Below are positions 1 through 6,429 of a DNA stretch of 9,639 nt, piece after piece (position 1 is the stretch's first letter; every line of letters begins with the position of its first letter). The translations under genes were made by a program, and so were the position numbers. A model generated the notes under the pieces. The model did no database searches and had not been told where the DNA came from. It worked only from the letters and a program-made list of their open reading frames with translations. The stretch is taken from NCBI GenBank assembly GCA_029939815.1, contig JAOZSF010000048.1:1-9639 (forward strand), given 5' to 3'. Source of the DNA: a bacterium. Its GTDB lineage: Bacteria > Auribacterota > UBA3054 > B51-G9.

Positions 1-8
1 GTTTTGAT

Positions 9-54
9 TAAATCCCCTCTTGAGAGGGGTGGCGCGGAGCGACGGGGTGTGTTT
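9..54. repeat. GC-rich hairpin repeat (dispersed-repeat-like)
   Basis: This block is far richer in G+C than its surroundings. It starts with a clean hairpin, CCCCTC-TTGA-GAGGGG (15-30), and continues with a small CGC-GGA-GCG stem and a GGGGTGTG stretch. From memory, very similar CCCCTC..GAGGGGTGGC..ACGGGGTGTG blocks occur as dispersed intergenic repeats in many unrelated bacterial genomes. Only one copy is in this window, so repetition cannot be seen directly. It is open in the frame of the downstream phosphatase, which makes a false N-terminal extension of that gene possible from a TTG at 4. Confidence 0.55.
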
Positions 55-78
55 TACCTTACGACCTTTTTATACATT

Positions 79-861
79 ATGAAAAAATTACAAAATAAAA
101 AAGCATTTATTTGCGATATGGATGGTGTGATTTATCACGGGAACAGATTACTTCCGGGAGTTCCTGAATTTGTTGACTGGCTGAAAACCAACCAAAAAAA
201 GTTTCTGTTTTTAACTAACAGCAGTGCAAAAACTCCGCGTGAACTTCACGAAAAATTACTACGTCTCGGTTTGGATATTTCAGAAGAACATTTCTATACC
301 AGCGCTCTCGCTACAGCAACTTTCCTCGCGCAACAATGTCCTGGCGGAACTGTTTTTGTCATCGGTGAGGCCGGAATAACAAACGCGCTTTATAACGCCG
401 GATTTTCAATGAATGATTCAAATCCCGATTATGTTGTTGTCAGCGAATCCAGTGGTTATAATTACGATAAACTTGAGCATGCCGTTAATTTAGTAATGGC
501 AGGCGCAAAATTAATCGGCACAAATCCCGATTTGACCGGACCAACAGAAAAAGGGATTATTCCCGCTACCGGCGCGTTGATGGCGCCAATCGAACTCACC
601 ACGAACTCAAAAGCGTATTATGTCGGAAAACCCAATCCTCTCATGATGCGTCACGCGTTAAAAAGACTCGGATGCAAAAGAGAAGAGACAGCAATTATCG
701 GCGATAGAATGGATACAGATATTCTCGCCGGTGTTGAAGCGGAAATTACAACTACTCTTGTGCTTAGCGGAGTAACAACCCGTGAAGAAATGGGCAAATT
801 TGCCTATCGACCCGATTATATTTTAAATGGCGTTGGTGAAATCCCCGCTTCGGTGAAATAA
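79..861 (+). CDS. HAD-IIA family (NagD-like) sugar/nucleotide phosphatase
   Basis: A 260-residue cytoplasmic HAD phosphatase, close to the ~250 residues usual for NagD-type enzymes. Motif I is DMDGV, with D13 as the expected nucleophile and D15 as acid/base. Motif II is LTNSS around residues 45-49. A C2-type cap fills roughly 70-180 and includes the family signature GTNPDLTGP. Motif III is the lysine of YVGKPNP (K184), and motif IV is GDRMDTD (D209, D212, D214). All catalytic positions are present, so it should be active. Known family members dephosphorylate UMP, pyridoxal phosphate, phosphoglycolate or p-nitrophenyl phosphate, and the exact substrate cannot be read from the sequence. I chose the ATG at 79 because homologues begin just before motif I and the 25 extra upstream residues are translated repeat DNA. 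No Shine-Dalgarno sequence precedes it. Nothing nearby hints at a pathway. Confidence 0.9.
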   Translation: MKKLQNKKAFICDMDGVIYHGNRLLPGVPEFVDWLKTNQKKFLFLTNSSAKTPRELHEKLLRLGLDISEEHFYTSALATATFLAQQCPGGTVFVIGEAGITNALYNAGFSMNDSNPDYVVVSESSGYNYDKLEHAVNLVMAGAKLIGTNPDLTGPTEKGIIPATGALMAPIELTTNSKAYYVGKPNPLMMRHALKRLGCKREETAIIGDRMDTDILAGVEAEITTTLVLSGVTTREEMGKFAYRPDYILNGVGEIPASVK

Positions 862-977
862 CGAACTGCTGTGCGCTAATCAACATAAAATGCGTGCCTG
901 ACACCGCACCCGCCGTGCCCCGCGTATGCTCGGGTTGATTGAAAACCCGTTCAACTTTTAATCTTTAACTTTTAAAA
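862..977. repeat. GC-rich intergenic repeat island with hairpins
   Basis: The gap between the phosphatase and the next frame holds several small repeat-like structures and no gene. GTGCCTGACACC (894-905) matches a motif I remember as a common dispersed palindromic repeat in bacterial genomes. It lies within a possible GTGC/GCAC stem (894-897 with 906-909). A C/G-rich tract follows to about 928. AACTTTTAA occurs twice (953-961 and 967-975). The palindrome ACTTTTAAAAGT (968-979) touches the next start codon. The G+C content of 890-935 is clearly above that of the following gene. Confidence 0.45.
931..949 (+). terminator. Possible weak terminator hairpin after the phosphatase gene
   Basis: CGGGTT (931-936) pairs with AACCCG (944-949) around a 7-base loop, giving a 6-bp stem about 70 bases after the phosphatase stop. 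The following bases are T-rich but interrupted (TTCAACTTTTAATC), so it is a poor match to an intrinsic terminator. It may simply belong to the repeat island. Confidence 0.25.
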
Positions 978-1700
978 GTGATTAAACAACTCGCCCATAT
1001 CTGTATTTTCTCAAAAGATCTTGTCGCTACTGAAGAATTTTATTGTCAGGCTTTAAAATTAAAAAAAGTTTTTAATTTTGTCCGGGATAACGAAATTATC
1101 GGTTTCTATCTTCAAATTTCCGATAAATCTTATATTGAAGTTTTTAAAAATGATGCTGTTGATTCAAACTCCGTTTCCCCTTTGCAGCATATTATAGAAG
1201 AATTACTTACGTTAATTTTTTATCAGGAAATAAATAACTATTTGCGAAATTTGGCTGACGCGGAAATAGCTTCGCATTCGCAGCGTTTTTTCAAAACAGC
1301 AAGGGGAGAATATGGTTTTGGAGATAAATTTCTTGGTATTCGGGTTCCGGTTCTCCGTAAAGCGGTTAAAAAATTTAAAACAATACCATTAAATACAGCA
1401 ACAAAACTTTTAAAATCCGAGTTCCATGAAATTAGATTATTCGCACTACTACTGTTGGTTTCCCGTTTTGCAAAGGCAGACACTAATGAGCAGGAAAAAA
1501 TATATCAAATATATTTGAGGAATACAAAATATGTGAACAACTGGGATTTAGTTGACAGTTCCGCACACTACATTATTGGCGCTTATTTAGCAGACAAAGA
1601 TAAATCCGTGCTCTATGATTTATTAAAATCAAATTTACTTTGGGAGCGCCGAATCGCAATTATGTCAACTTTTTATTTTTTATGCAAAGCAATAACCTGA
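978..1700 (+). CDS. Chimeric ORF: truncated glyoxalase/VOC fused to truncated AlkD-like DNA alkylation repeat protein (likely gene remnant)
   Basis: This 240-residue frame joins pieces of two families. Residues 1 to about 70 match the first half of a VOC (glyoxalase-like) protein: the opening IKQLAHICIFSKDL, a FYCQALKLKK helix, and IEVF carrying the usual metal-ligand Glu, with the first-strand His at residue 7. The second VOC half is absent. From about residue 72 it becomes a DNA alkylation repeat (AlkD-type HEAT-like) protein, with LRNLADAEIASHSQRFFKT, GDKFLGIRVPVLRK and NNWDLVDSSAHYIIG. W189 and D193 fit AlkD W109 and D113. The chain ends soon after RRIAIMSTFYF, so the helices carrying the AlkD W187 equivalent are missing. 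AlkD proteins excise alkylated bases; this one probably does not. The start is GTG at 978, directly after an in-frame stop at 966, with no ribosome binding site. The DNA is very AT-rich. Its 3' end overlaps the convergent transglutaminase gene by 28 bp, and the loss begins right there. It could be an expressed fusion, but decayed DNA or an assembly joint is more likely. Confidence 0.7.
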   Translation: MIKQLAHICIFSKDLVATEEFYCQALKLKKVFNFVRDNEIIGFYLQISDKSYIEVFKNDAVDSNSVSPLQHIIEELLTLIFYQEINNYLRNLADAEIASHSQRFFKTARGEYGFGDKFLGIRVPVLRKAVKKFKTIPLNTATKLLKSEFHEIRLFALLLLVSRFAKADTNEQEKIYQIYLRNTKYVNNWDLVDSSAHYIIGAYLADKDKSVLYDLLKSNLLWERRIAIMSTFYFLCKAIT

Positions 1701-4700
1701 CTTGTAACGTGTGAAATTTTGGCAAGAAAACTACGGAAATCAGGATATTCTTCAACTTCTATCATTTGCTTTGACAAAACAATTTTCCATTTTATTCTTA
1801 AAATCGAATCATCAATAGTAATTTTAAAATTAAAAGAACCGAATTTTGTTTCTAACGAGCAATCTTTTTCGGCAATATCGACATCGAACCCGTCCGGGAG
1901 TTTAAAAATATAATCTTTAGCATCTTCACCTAACTCTTTAAACTTTAGAGGATAGCGTCTTGTTTCCAATCCGTTAAGATATTCTTGAGCTTCAAAAGGC
2001 AATGGCAGCGTGAACGAAATAGAGCTATTATTTATATGAGCAAATTGCGGAGAAGAAAAAGTTAAATCAATAATGAAAGGTAATTTTGTATGTGCCTTTT
2101 TGTTTTCGATGTTGAAGTCAAGCAACATTGCTCTTGAATCTATTTTCCCAATAATATAACTGCCAATATCACGAATTTTAGAAATGTTTTCCAAATGTTG
2201 TCGAAACATAGCTGCATCATTTCGCCAAAAAGTAGCTTTAAAAGCCCCGGTAAGAGTTCCGTCACTAAAAATTTCTCCTTTTATACTATTAAAAGAAGAG
2301 CAATTCTCCGGAGGAGCCAGCGATGTTTTTTTAAGAATATAATTTTTTTCATCAATAATAAGAGCTTCAACATTTTGGCATTGTGAATGAAGTAAATCGA
2401 ATTCTCCTAATCGATAAGTAGGGTCAACAAAGAATCCTTTTTCACCTGTTTGAGGAATATAAACGATGGCATGATTAAAAACATCGGGAGTGGGAACATT
2501 TTTAATAATTTCTCCTCTTTCTGCCGATCTTGTCAATGCAAATGAAGCGGGAATTTTAACTGCTTTTAACATTTCCACCATTAATAATGACAAATCTTTA
2601 CAATCGCCGCATCGGTTGGCAAGAATATCCGGAATGGGATGTGGTTTAATCCCTGCGATTCTATTTTCGTACATTCGTGTGTAGCGAAAATTTTCTGTAA
2701 TATAATTAAAGATCAGTTCAATTTTTTGCACATCAGAAGTCGCGTTTTTAGTAATTTCTTCAGCTAACATTGTTACACTTTCATTCCCTCTTGTAATTTC
2801 GCTAACCATTCCCCTCTGCCAGTTTGCAATTAAACTCCAGTTGGTAATAGTTGATATAGTAACACGATGAGCAAGATCATAGTAAGAAGGAGCTAAAGGT
2901 TCTGAACGAAACATTGGAATATTTGTAAAAGTCCAATGTCTTACAAAACTTTTCTCAAAAAGAGATGTAGTATAATTTACATTTTCGGGATGTTTATATA
3001 TGCAAACAGGTTTGTTTGTCGGAAACGCGAGAACTAGATCCGCCTTAACGATTTCGCTTTGATTATATCCAAAAGTATAAGTTGCATAAAAGTGCTCATC
3101 CATCCAACTTCCGCCATATCTGTCCCACATACATTTATATTCAATTGTATCGCCGACCTGCACGTCCGGGAATTCTATTTGCTTGCTGTTAAGATGAGTT
3201 GATTCAATAATTCTCCCGTCTTTTTTGTAAGTTACAGCCCGGAGCAATCTTCCGGAAGCTCCTCCCGGAAGATATACAGACGAATTTTTTTTCACGCTTT
3301 TTGGATGAAGAACTTTGCAAATAAAATGGAACAAGTGTCTTGAAGACCCATCAGAAAAGACTTGCACTAAATGTTGTTTTAAGAGAATTTTTGATATTTC
3401 TTCAACAGTAACCGGTTTTGTGTTTTGGTATTTTTCGACAAGATTTTTTACTTGTTTTTCTGTAAAACTATACTTATCGAAAAAGGCCTGATCGCGGCCT
3501 TCAAGAAAATCAAGATATTGCCTTAACCAAAGGTAACTTGGATAATATTTTAGTGCGGTATGATATGAATCAATGGCATTTTCACGTTTATTATCCATAT
3601 AAAAAAGATCTCCTAAATTTTTATGGAATTCGAAATTATCAGGGAAAATTTCTATTGCCTTTTTGCAAATCTTAAAACTATTTGTTATATCCCGCAAACT
3701 AATATATGCCCTTAATTTTAAATTCAGAACTTGAGGATCATAAGGGAAAAGATTTTCTAAAATTTCTATTTGCTCAAAAAGGTCGTCGAATCGACGCTGA
3801 TAAAATAAAAGCCAGGAAAGATTAAATCTTCTGCCGGCAGAATTATAACGGCAATCTAAGGACTTTTTTAATGCTCTTTCTCTGATCTCATCAAAGTTAT
3901 TATTGCGTGATGCGCGTTCAAGACTATTGTGTGCCTTTGCATAATCAGGAAAAAGGCGACATGTTTCCTGCGCCAAACGGAAAGCATCTTCATTCCAGTT
4001 CCTTTCTTTAAAAAGATTTATTAAAACTAATCTTGCATAAAGGCAATTTGTATTTTTGGAAAGGACTTCTTCAAGAATCGGCTGTGCTAAATCATAAAGA
4101 CTTCTATCAGCATAATGAGCGGCAATGGCTGTCTGATTATTAACAGCAAGCGGGTCAACAGCAAATCCTGAACGAAAAGCGGCAATGGCCTGAGAGCCGC
4201 AATTTTTAAATGTGTAACATTTTCCTAAAAAGTACAAATCAACGGCCCCTGCTTCACCTTTTTTCATCAGTTTTTCTATTTGTTTTATCGCTTCGTCAAA
4301 ATTTCGCAAAATATAATAATATCTTCCAAGCATTATTTTGTTGTAAAGATTTTCGCTTGTTTTATTTAACTTTTCTCGAAAAGTTATTCCGGGAGACGGT
4401 AAGGGTTTTGACCATTTTTTTGTTGTGCCGCATTGTAGCGGAACTGTATTATCATCAGGCTGTATATTTTCTAAAAAAAGAGGTGAATTATCTAAAGTAG
4501 TTAGATTTACAGAAAAAATGTAATTATTATCCTCCATACATAGTTTGAACACACAAAGATTTGTCCCTGCTTTAAGTTCTACAGGGATACGATACATAAA
4601 ATTTTTGTAAGTTCGATATTTTGTGTTTTCCACGATAGGTTTTCCATTCATCCACATTCGAAAAGCTCCTGAAAAAGATAAATGAAAGACCACGGAAGTT

Positions 4701-5431
4701 GCATGTGGGGAAATGATGCCTGTTCTCAAATATGCTGCAATCCATTTTTGTGGTCGAATAATTTTAAAGTTTATTTTTCTAAATTTGTTTAACGGAAATG
4801 CTTTCCGCCAGTTCACATCCCATTCTTTTCCTTTATAAATTTGATTTAGGGAAAGGTTGGTCTCCGGTTTAAATTTTTTCCTGAGTCCTGTTCGTTCGTT
4901 ATTGTCAAATCCGCCGACAACCATCCAATTTGTAAGTAAAGGAAGTTGAGAAAGATAAACATTTCCTTCGTCTAATTTTCCAAGAAAAAACAAACTTCCG
5001 GCAAGACGATTTTTAATCAGTAACCGAAGATAATTATTTGTTATTTTCGGTAAAATTTCCTGAAGATATTTTACTTCTTTGAAGATATCTTTATTGCCCT
5101 TATAAAGATCGGCTAATCGTCGCACCGCATATTCTGAATCGCGGTGATTTTGTATTGCGTGAAGGAAAAACTGTTTTGCTTTTTCATCACAACCCCTCAC
5201 CGCATATAAGTCTCCAAGCGCGATAAGCGCCGGGACATAGTTTTGTACAACCGCAAGCGTCTGAGTAAAACAGTCTACAGCATAATTAGAATTGGTTTGA
5301 GTATTATAAGCTGCCACTCCATTATTGAACCAATTTTCTGCGGACAAATTAATTCCATGAGTTTCGGCAGTAAAAAATGTAATTATAAAAGATATAATAA
5401 ATAAACCGATAATTTTATTGTAAAAACTCAT
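1673..5431 (-). CDS. Large exported TPR / DUF3857 / transglutaminase-like protein
   Basis: A 1252-residue protein with an N-terminal signal or anchor (residues 1-26: K6 followed by a long Ile/Phe core), so it is exported. Domains in order: TPR-like helices (~30-160); a jelly-roll or sugar-binding-like domain (~205-315, with FRMWMNGKPIVEN and ELKAGTN, typical of GH2/PA14-like modules); a second TPR array (~360-640, e.g. FHKNLGDLFYMDNKRENAI); a DUF3857 domain (~675-860); a transglutaminase-like core (~890-1035) with RCGDCKD (C944), FNHAIVYI (H987) and FVDPTYR (D1003) forming the expected triad; and a beta-rich tail to the end. The family uses this fold for transpeptidase or protease-like chemistry on surface proteins, and the substrate here is unknown. 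I preferred the ATG at 5431 to the one at 5461 because the signal peptide starts there and the likely promoter lies over the earlier ATG. The C-terminus appears complete. The coding DNA is more AT-rich than recG. Its last 28 bp overlap the convergent AlkD remnant. Confidence 0.85.
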   Translation of the reverse strand: MSFYNKIIGLFIISFIITFFTAETHGINLSAENWFNNGVAAYNTQTNSNYAVDCFTQTLAVVQNYVPALIALGDLYAVRGCDEKAKQFFLHAIQNHRDSEYAVRRLADLYKGNKDIFKEVKYLQEILPKITNNYLRLLIKNRLAGSLFFLGKLDEGNVYLSQLPLLTNWMVVGGFDNNERTGLRKKFKPETNLSLNQIYKGKEWDVNWRKAFPLNKFRKINFKIIRPQKWIAAYLRTGIISPHATSVVFHLSFSGAFRMWMNGKPIVENTKYRTYKNFMYRIPVELKAGTNLCVFKLCMEDNNYIFSVNLTTLDNSPLFLENIQPDDNTVPLQCGTTKKWSKPLPSPGITFREKLNKTSENLYNKIMLGRYYYILRNFDEAIKQIEKLMKKGEAGAVDLYFLGKCYTFKNCGSQAIAAFRSGFAVDPLAVNNQTAIAAHYADRSLYDLAQPILEEVLSKNTNCLYARLVLINLFKERNWNEDAFRLAQETCRLFPDYAKAHNSLERASRNNNFDEIRERALKKSLDCRYNSAGRRFNLSWLLFYQRRFDDLFEQIEILENLFPYDPQVLNLKLRAYISLRDITNSFKICKKAIEIFPDNFEFHKNLGDLFYMDNKRENAIDSYHTALKYYPSYLWLRQYLDFLEGRDQAFFDKYSFTEKQVKNLVEKYQNTKPVTVEEISKILLKQHLVQVFSDGSSRHLFHFICKVLHPKSVKKNSSVYLPGGASGRLLRAVTYKKDGRIIESTHLNSKQIEFPDVQVGDTIEYKCMWDRYGGSWMDEHFYATYTFGYNQSEIVKADLVLAFPTNKPVCIYKHPENVNYTTSLFEKSFVRHWTFTNIPMFRSEPLAPSYYDLAHRVTISTITNWSLIANWQRGMVSEITRGNESVTMLAEEITKNATSDVQKIELIFNYITENFRYTRMYENRIAGIKPHPIPDILANRCGDCKDLSLLMVEMLKAVKIPASFALTRSAERGEIIKNVPTPDVFNHAIVYIPQTGEKGFFVDPTYRLGEFDLLHSQCQNVEALIIDEKNYILKKTSLAPPENCSSFNSIKGEIFSDGTLTGAFKATFWRNDAAMFRQHLENISKIRDIGSYIIGKIDSRAMLLDFNIENKKAHTKLPFIIDLTFSSPQFAHINNSSISFTLPLPFEAQEYLNGLETRRYPLKFKELGEDAKDYIFKLPDGFDVDIAEKDCSLETKFGSFNFKITIDDSILRIKWKIVLSKQMIEVEEYPDFRSFLAKISHVTSQVIALHKK

Positions 5432-5445
5432 GCTTTTGTATAAAG

Positions 5446-5473
5446 TGTATAAATTCGGCATTTTAATTGTCGA
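5446..5473 (-). promoter_or_regulatory. Predicted sigma70-type promoter of the transglutaminase gene
   Basis: On the minus strand TCGACA (5468-5473, 5 of 6 to TTGACA) is followed after 16 bases by TATACA (5446-5451, 4 of 6 to TATAAT). Transcription would begin near 5438-5440, 7-9 bases before the ATG at 5431. The earlier ATG at 5461 would then lie inside the promoter spacer, which supports the shorter protein. The match is moderate in AT-rich DNA. Confidence 0.45.
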
Positions 5474-5501
5474 ATTTGGGTTTGGATAAAAAAAGATTAA
5501 G

Positions 5502-5522
5502 AAAAATTTACCGATTGGTAAA
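5502..5522 (-). terminator. Weak intrinsic terminator at the end of the PEP-CTERM gene
   Basis: Read on the minus strand, TTTACC-AATC-GGTAAA forms a 6-bp stem with a 4-base loop and is followed at once by TTTTTC. The stop codon of the PEP-CTERM gene sits inside the stem. The stem is short and AT-rich, so termination may be partial and some transcripts may read on into the transglutaminase gene. Confidence 0.35.
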
Positions 5523-6380
5523 ACGAACTAATAGAAAAAGTAATCCAGGAAATAATAAGAAAAAAATCCCCGGCTCGGGTATCGGCATTTTTGATATATC
5601 AGTTTCTACAACCACCGGCTTTAAAAATCCCGACCTTTTACTATTCCATTTTAATGCTGTCGGTTGACCTTGAGCGTCAAGTTTAAATCTTACATCCGTT
5701 TGATTACCAATGGATTCATCAATTACCGCTCCATCTTCCGGACCGGTAAAAGAGCCGTCCTGTTCGATTCTTTGACCGTAAATATCAGCATTTCCCCGTC
5801 GGTAATCTTCCCACGCCACTAAAAGGCTTCCATCAATATCAGTCGTAATAACAGGATTGATTTGATTGCCTGAAAACGCGCAAACCGGAACAGGAGTTGA
5901 CCAGGCAGCTTTTCCATCCTGAGAAAATCTTTGGCACCAGATATTTATATTATTTTTTCCGGCACTGTCGCTTTGCCATACTACAAAGAAACCGCCATCA
6001 GATGATGAAACAACTTTTGGAGACGTTTGATTTCCGCGAAAAACATTTATAGGAAGTCTGTCAACATTCCATATTTTTGTTCCATCAAGGAAAAACATCT
6101 GCGCAAAAATGTCATTGTCATTACTGCTCTTATTCCGCTCAGCCCATACGATAACAGGATTCCCGCCTACAGTCATTCCGCTATCAGCCTTGCTAATCAC
6201 GCATCCCGGTTTCGCTTTAACAGTAACATTCACTGCCTGCTTGCCGATTTTCCAGTCTGCTGATAACTTATCCGCATGAGTTATAAGATTAATATCACTA
6301 ATTTGCGCTCCACAAACACAAAGAGAAAGTGTTGAACACATTACAGCGATACATAAATATGTAAATTTAAGGTTTATCAT
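5508..6380 (-). CDS. Secreted propeller-repeat protein with PEP-CTERM sorting signal
   Basis: A 290-residue exported protein of unknown specific role. An N-terminal signal peptide (about 1-25) is followed by about four related repeats of ~45-55 residues. The clearest lie at 117-160 and 171-211, both with the pattern GNQ..P.(V/I)....DG...V.W......N..I..QR...DG. A weaker one lies at 72-104, and a partial one opens with GNQTD at 225. This repeat style is common in propeller-like surface proteins of PVC and Bacteroidota bacteria. The C-terminus carries P268-E269-P270, a hydrophobic helix (271-285) and a short basic tail RFTNR, the three-part layout of a PEP-CTERM signal. Such tails are processed by an exosortase, which must be encoded elsewhere. 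The tail suggests export to the outer surface or extracellular matrix. No lipobox is seen. The ATG at 6380 has a strong promoter only 10 bases upstream. It shares strand and likely location with the transglutaminase gene downstream. Confidence 0.8.
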   Translation of the reverse strand: MINLKFTYLCIAVMCSTLSLCVCGAQISDINLITHADKLSADWKIGKQAVNVTVKAKPGCVISKADSGMTVGGNPVIVWAERNKSSNDNDIFAQMFFLDGTKIWNVDRLPINVFRGNQTSPKVVSSSDGGFFVVWQSDSAGKNNINIWCQRFSQDGKAAWSTPVPVCAFSGNQINPVITTDIDGSLLVAWEDYRRGNADIYGQRIEQDGSFTGPEDGAVIDESIGNQTDVRFKLDAQGQPTALKWNSKRSGFLKPVVVETDISKMPIPEPGIFFLLFPGLLFLLVRFTNR

Positions 6381-6390
6381 ACTATCTCAT

Positions 6391-6419
6391 ATTATAACAT
6401 AAAACTGAATTTTTTCCAA
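6391..6419 (-). promoter_or_regulatory. Extended -10 promoter of the PEP-CTERM gene
   Basis: On the minus strand TTGGAA (6414-6419, 4 of 6 to TTGACA) is followed after exactly 17 bases by a perfect TATAAT (6391-6396) preceded by TG and one base, an extended -10 element. It lies in the 49-bp gap just after the recG stop. The predicted start of transcription (about 6383-6385) is only 3-5 bases before the ATG at 6380, so the message would be almost leaderless. Confidence 0.65.
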
Positions 6420-6429
6420 TATCTTATCT

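Noticed and set aside
4..78. TTG-started N-terminal extension of the phosphatase
   Set aside because: The 25 extra residues are translated hairpin repeat, and HAD-IIA proteins start just before motif I, as the ATG at 79 does.
1238..1483. Minus-strand open frame inside the AlkD remnant
   Set aside because: It has no recognisable family and lies opposite clearly AlkD-like coding sequence. It is a shadow frame.
4210..4500. Plus-strand open frame with hydrophobic stretches opposite the TPR gene
   Set aside because: Low-complexity Leu/Phe-rich translation of the complementary strand of a well-supported gene, with no start context.
5467..5667. Plus-strand open frame opposite the end of the PEP-CTERM gene
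   Set aside because: It is antisense to a PEP-CTERM tail that makes biological sense and has no family resemblance.
1673..6429. Secreted-protein pair as a recent mobile insertion into alkD
   Set aside because: No transposase, integrase, terminal inverted repeats or target duplication is visible, and the missing AlkD end is not at the right border (6381-6429).
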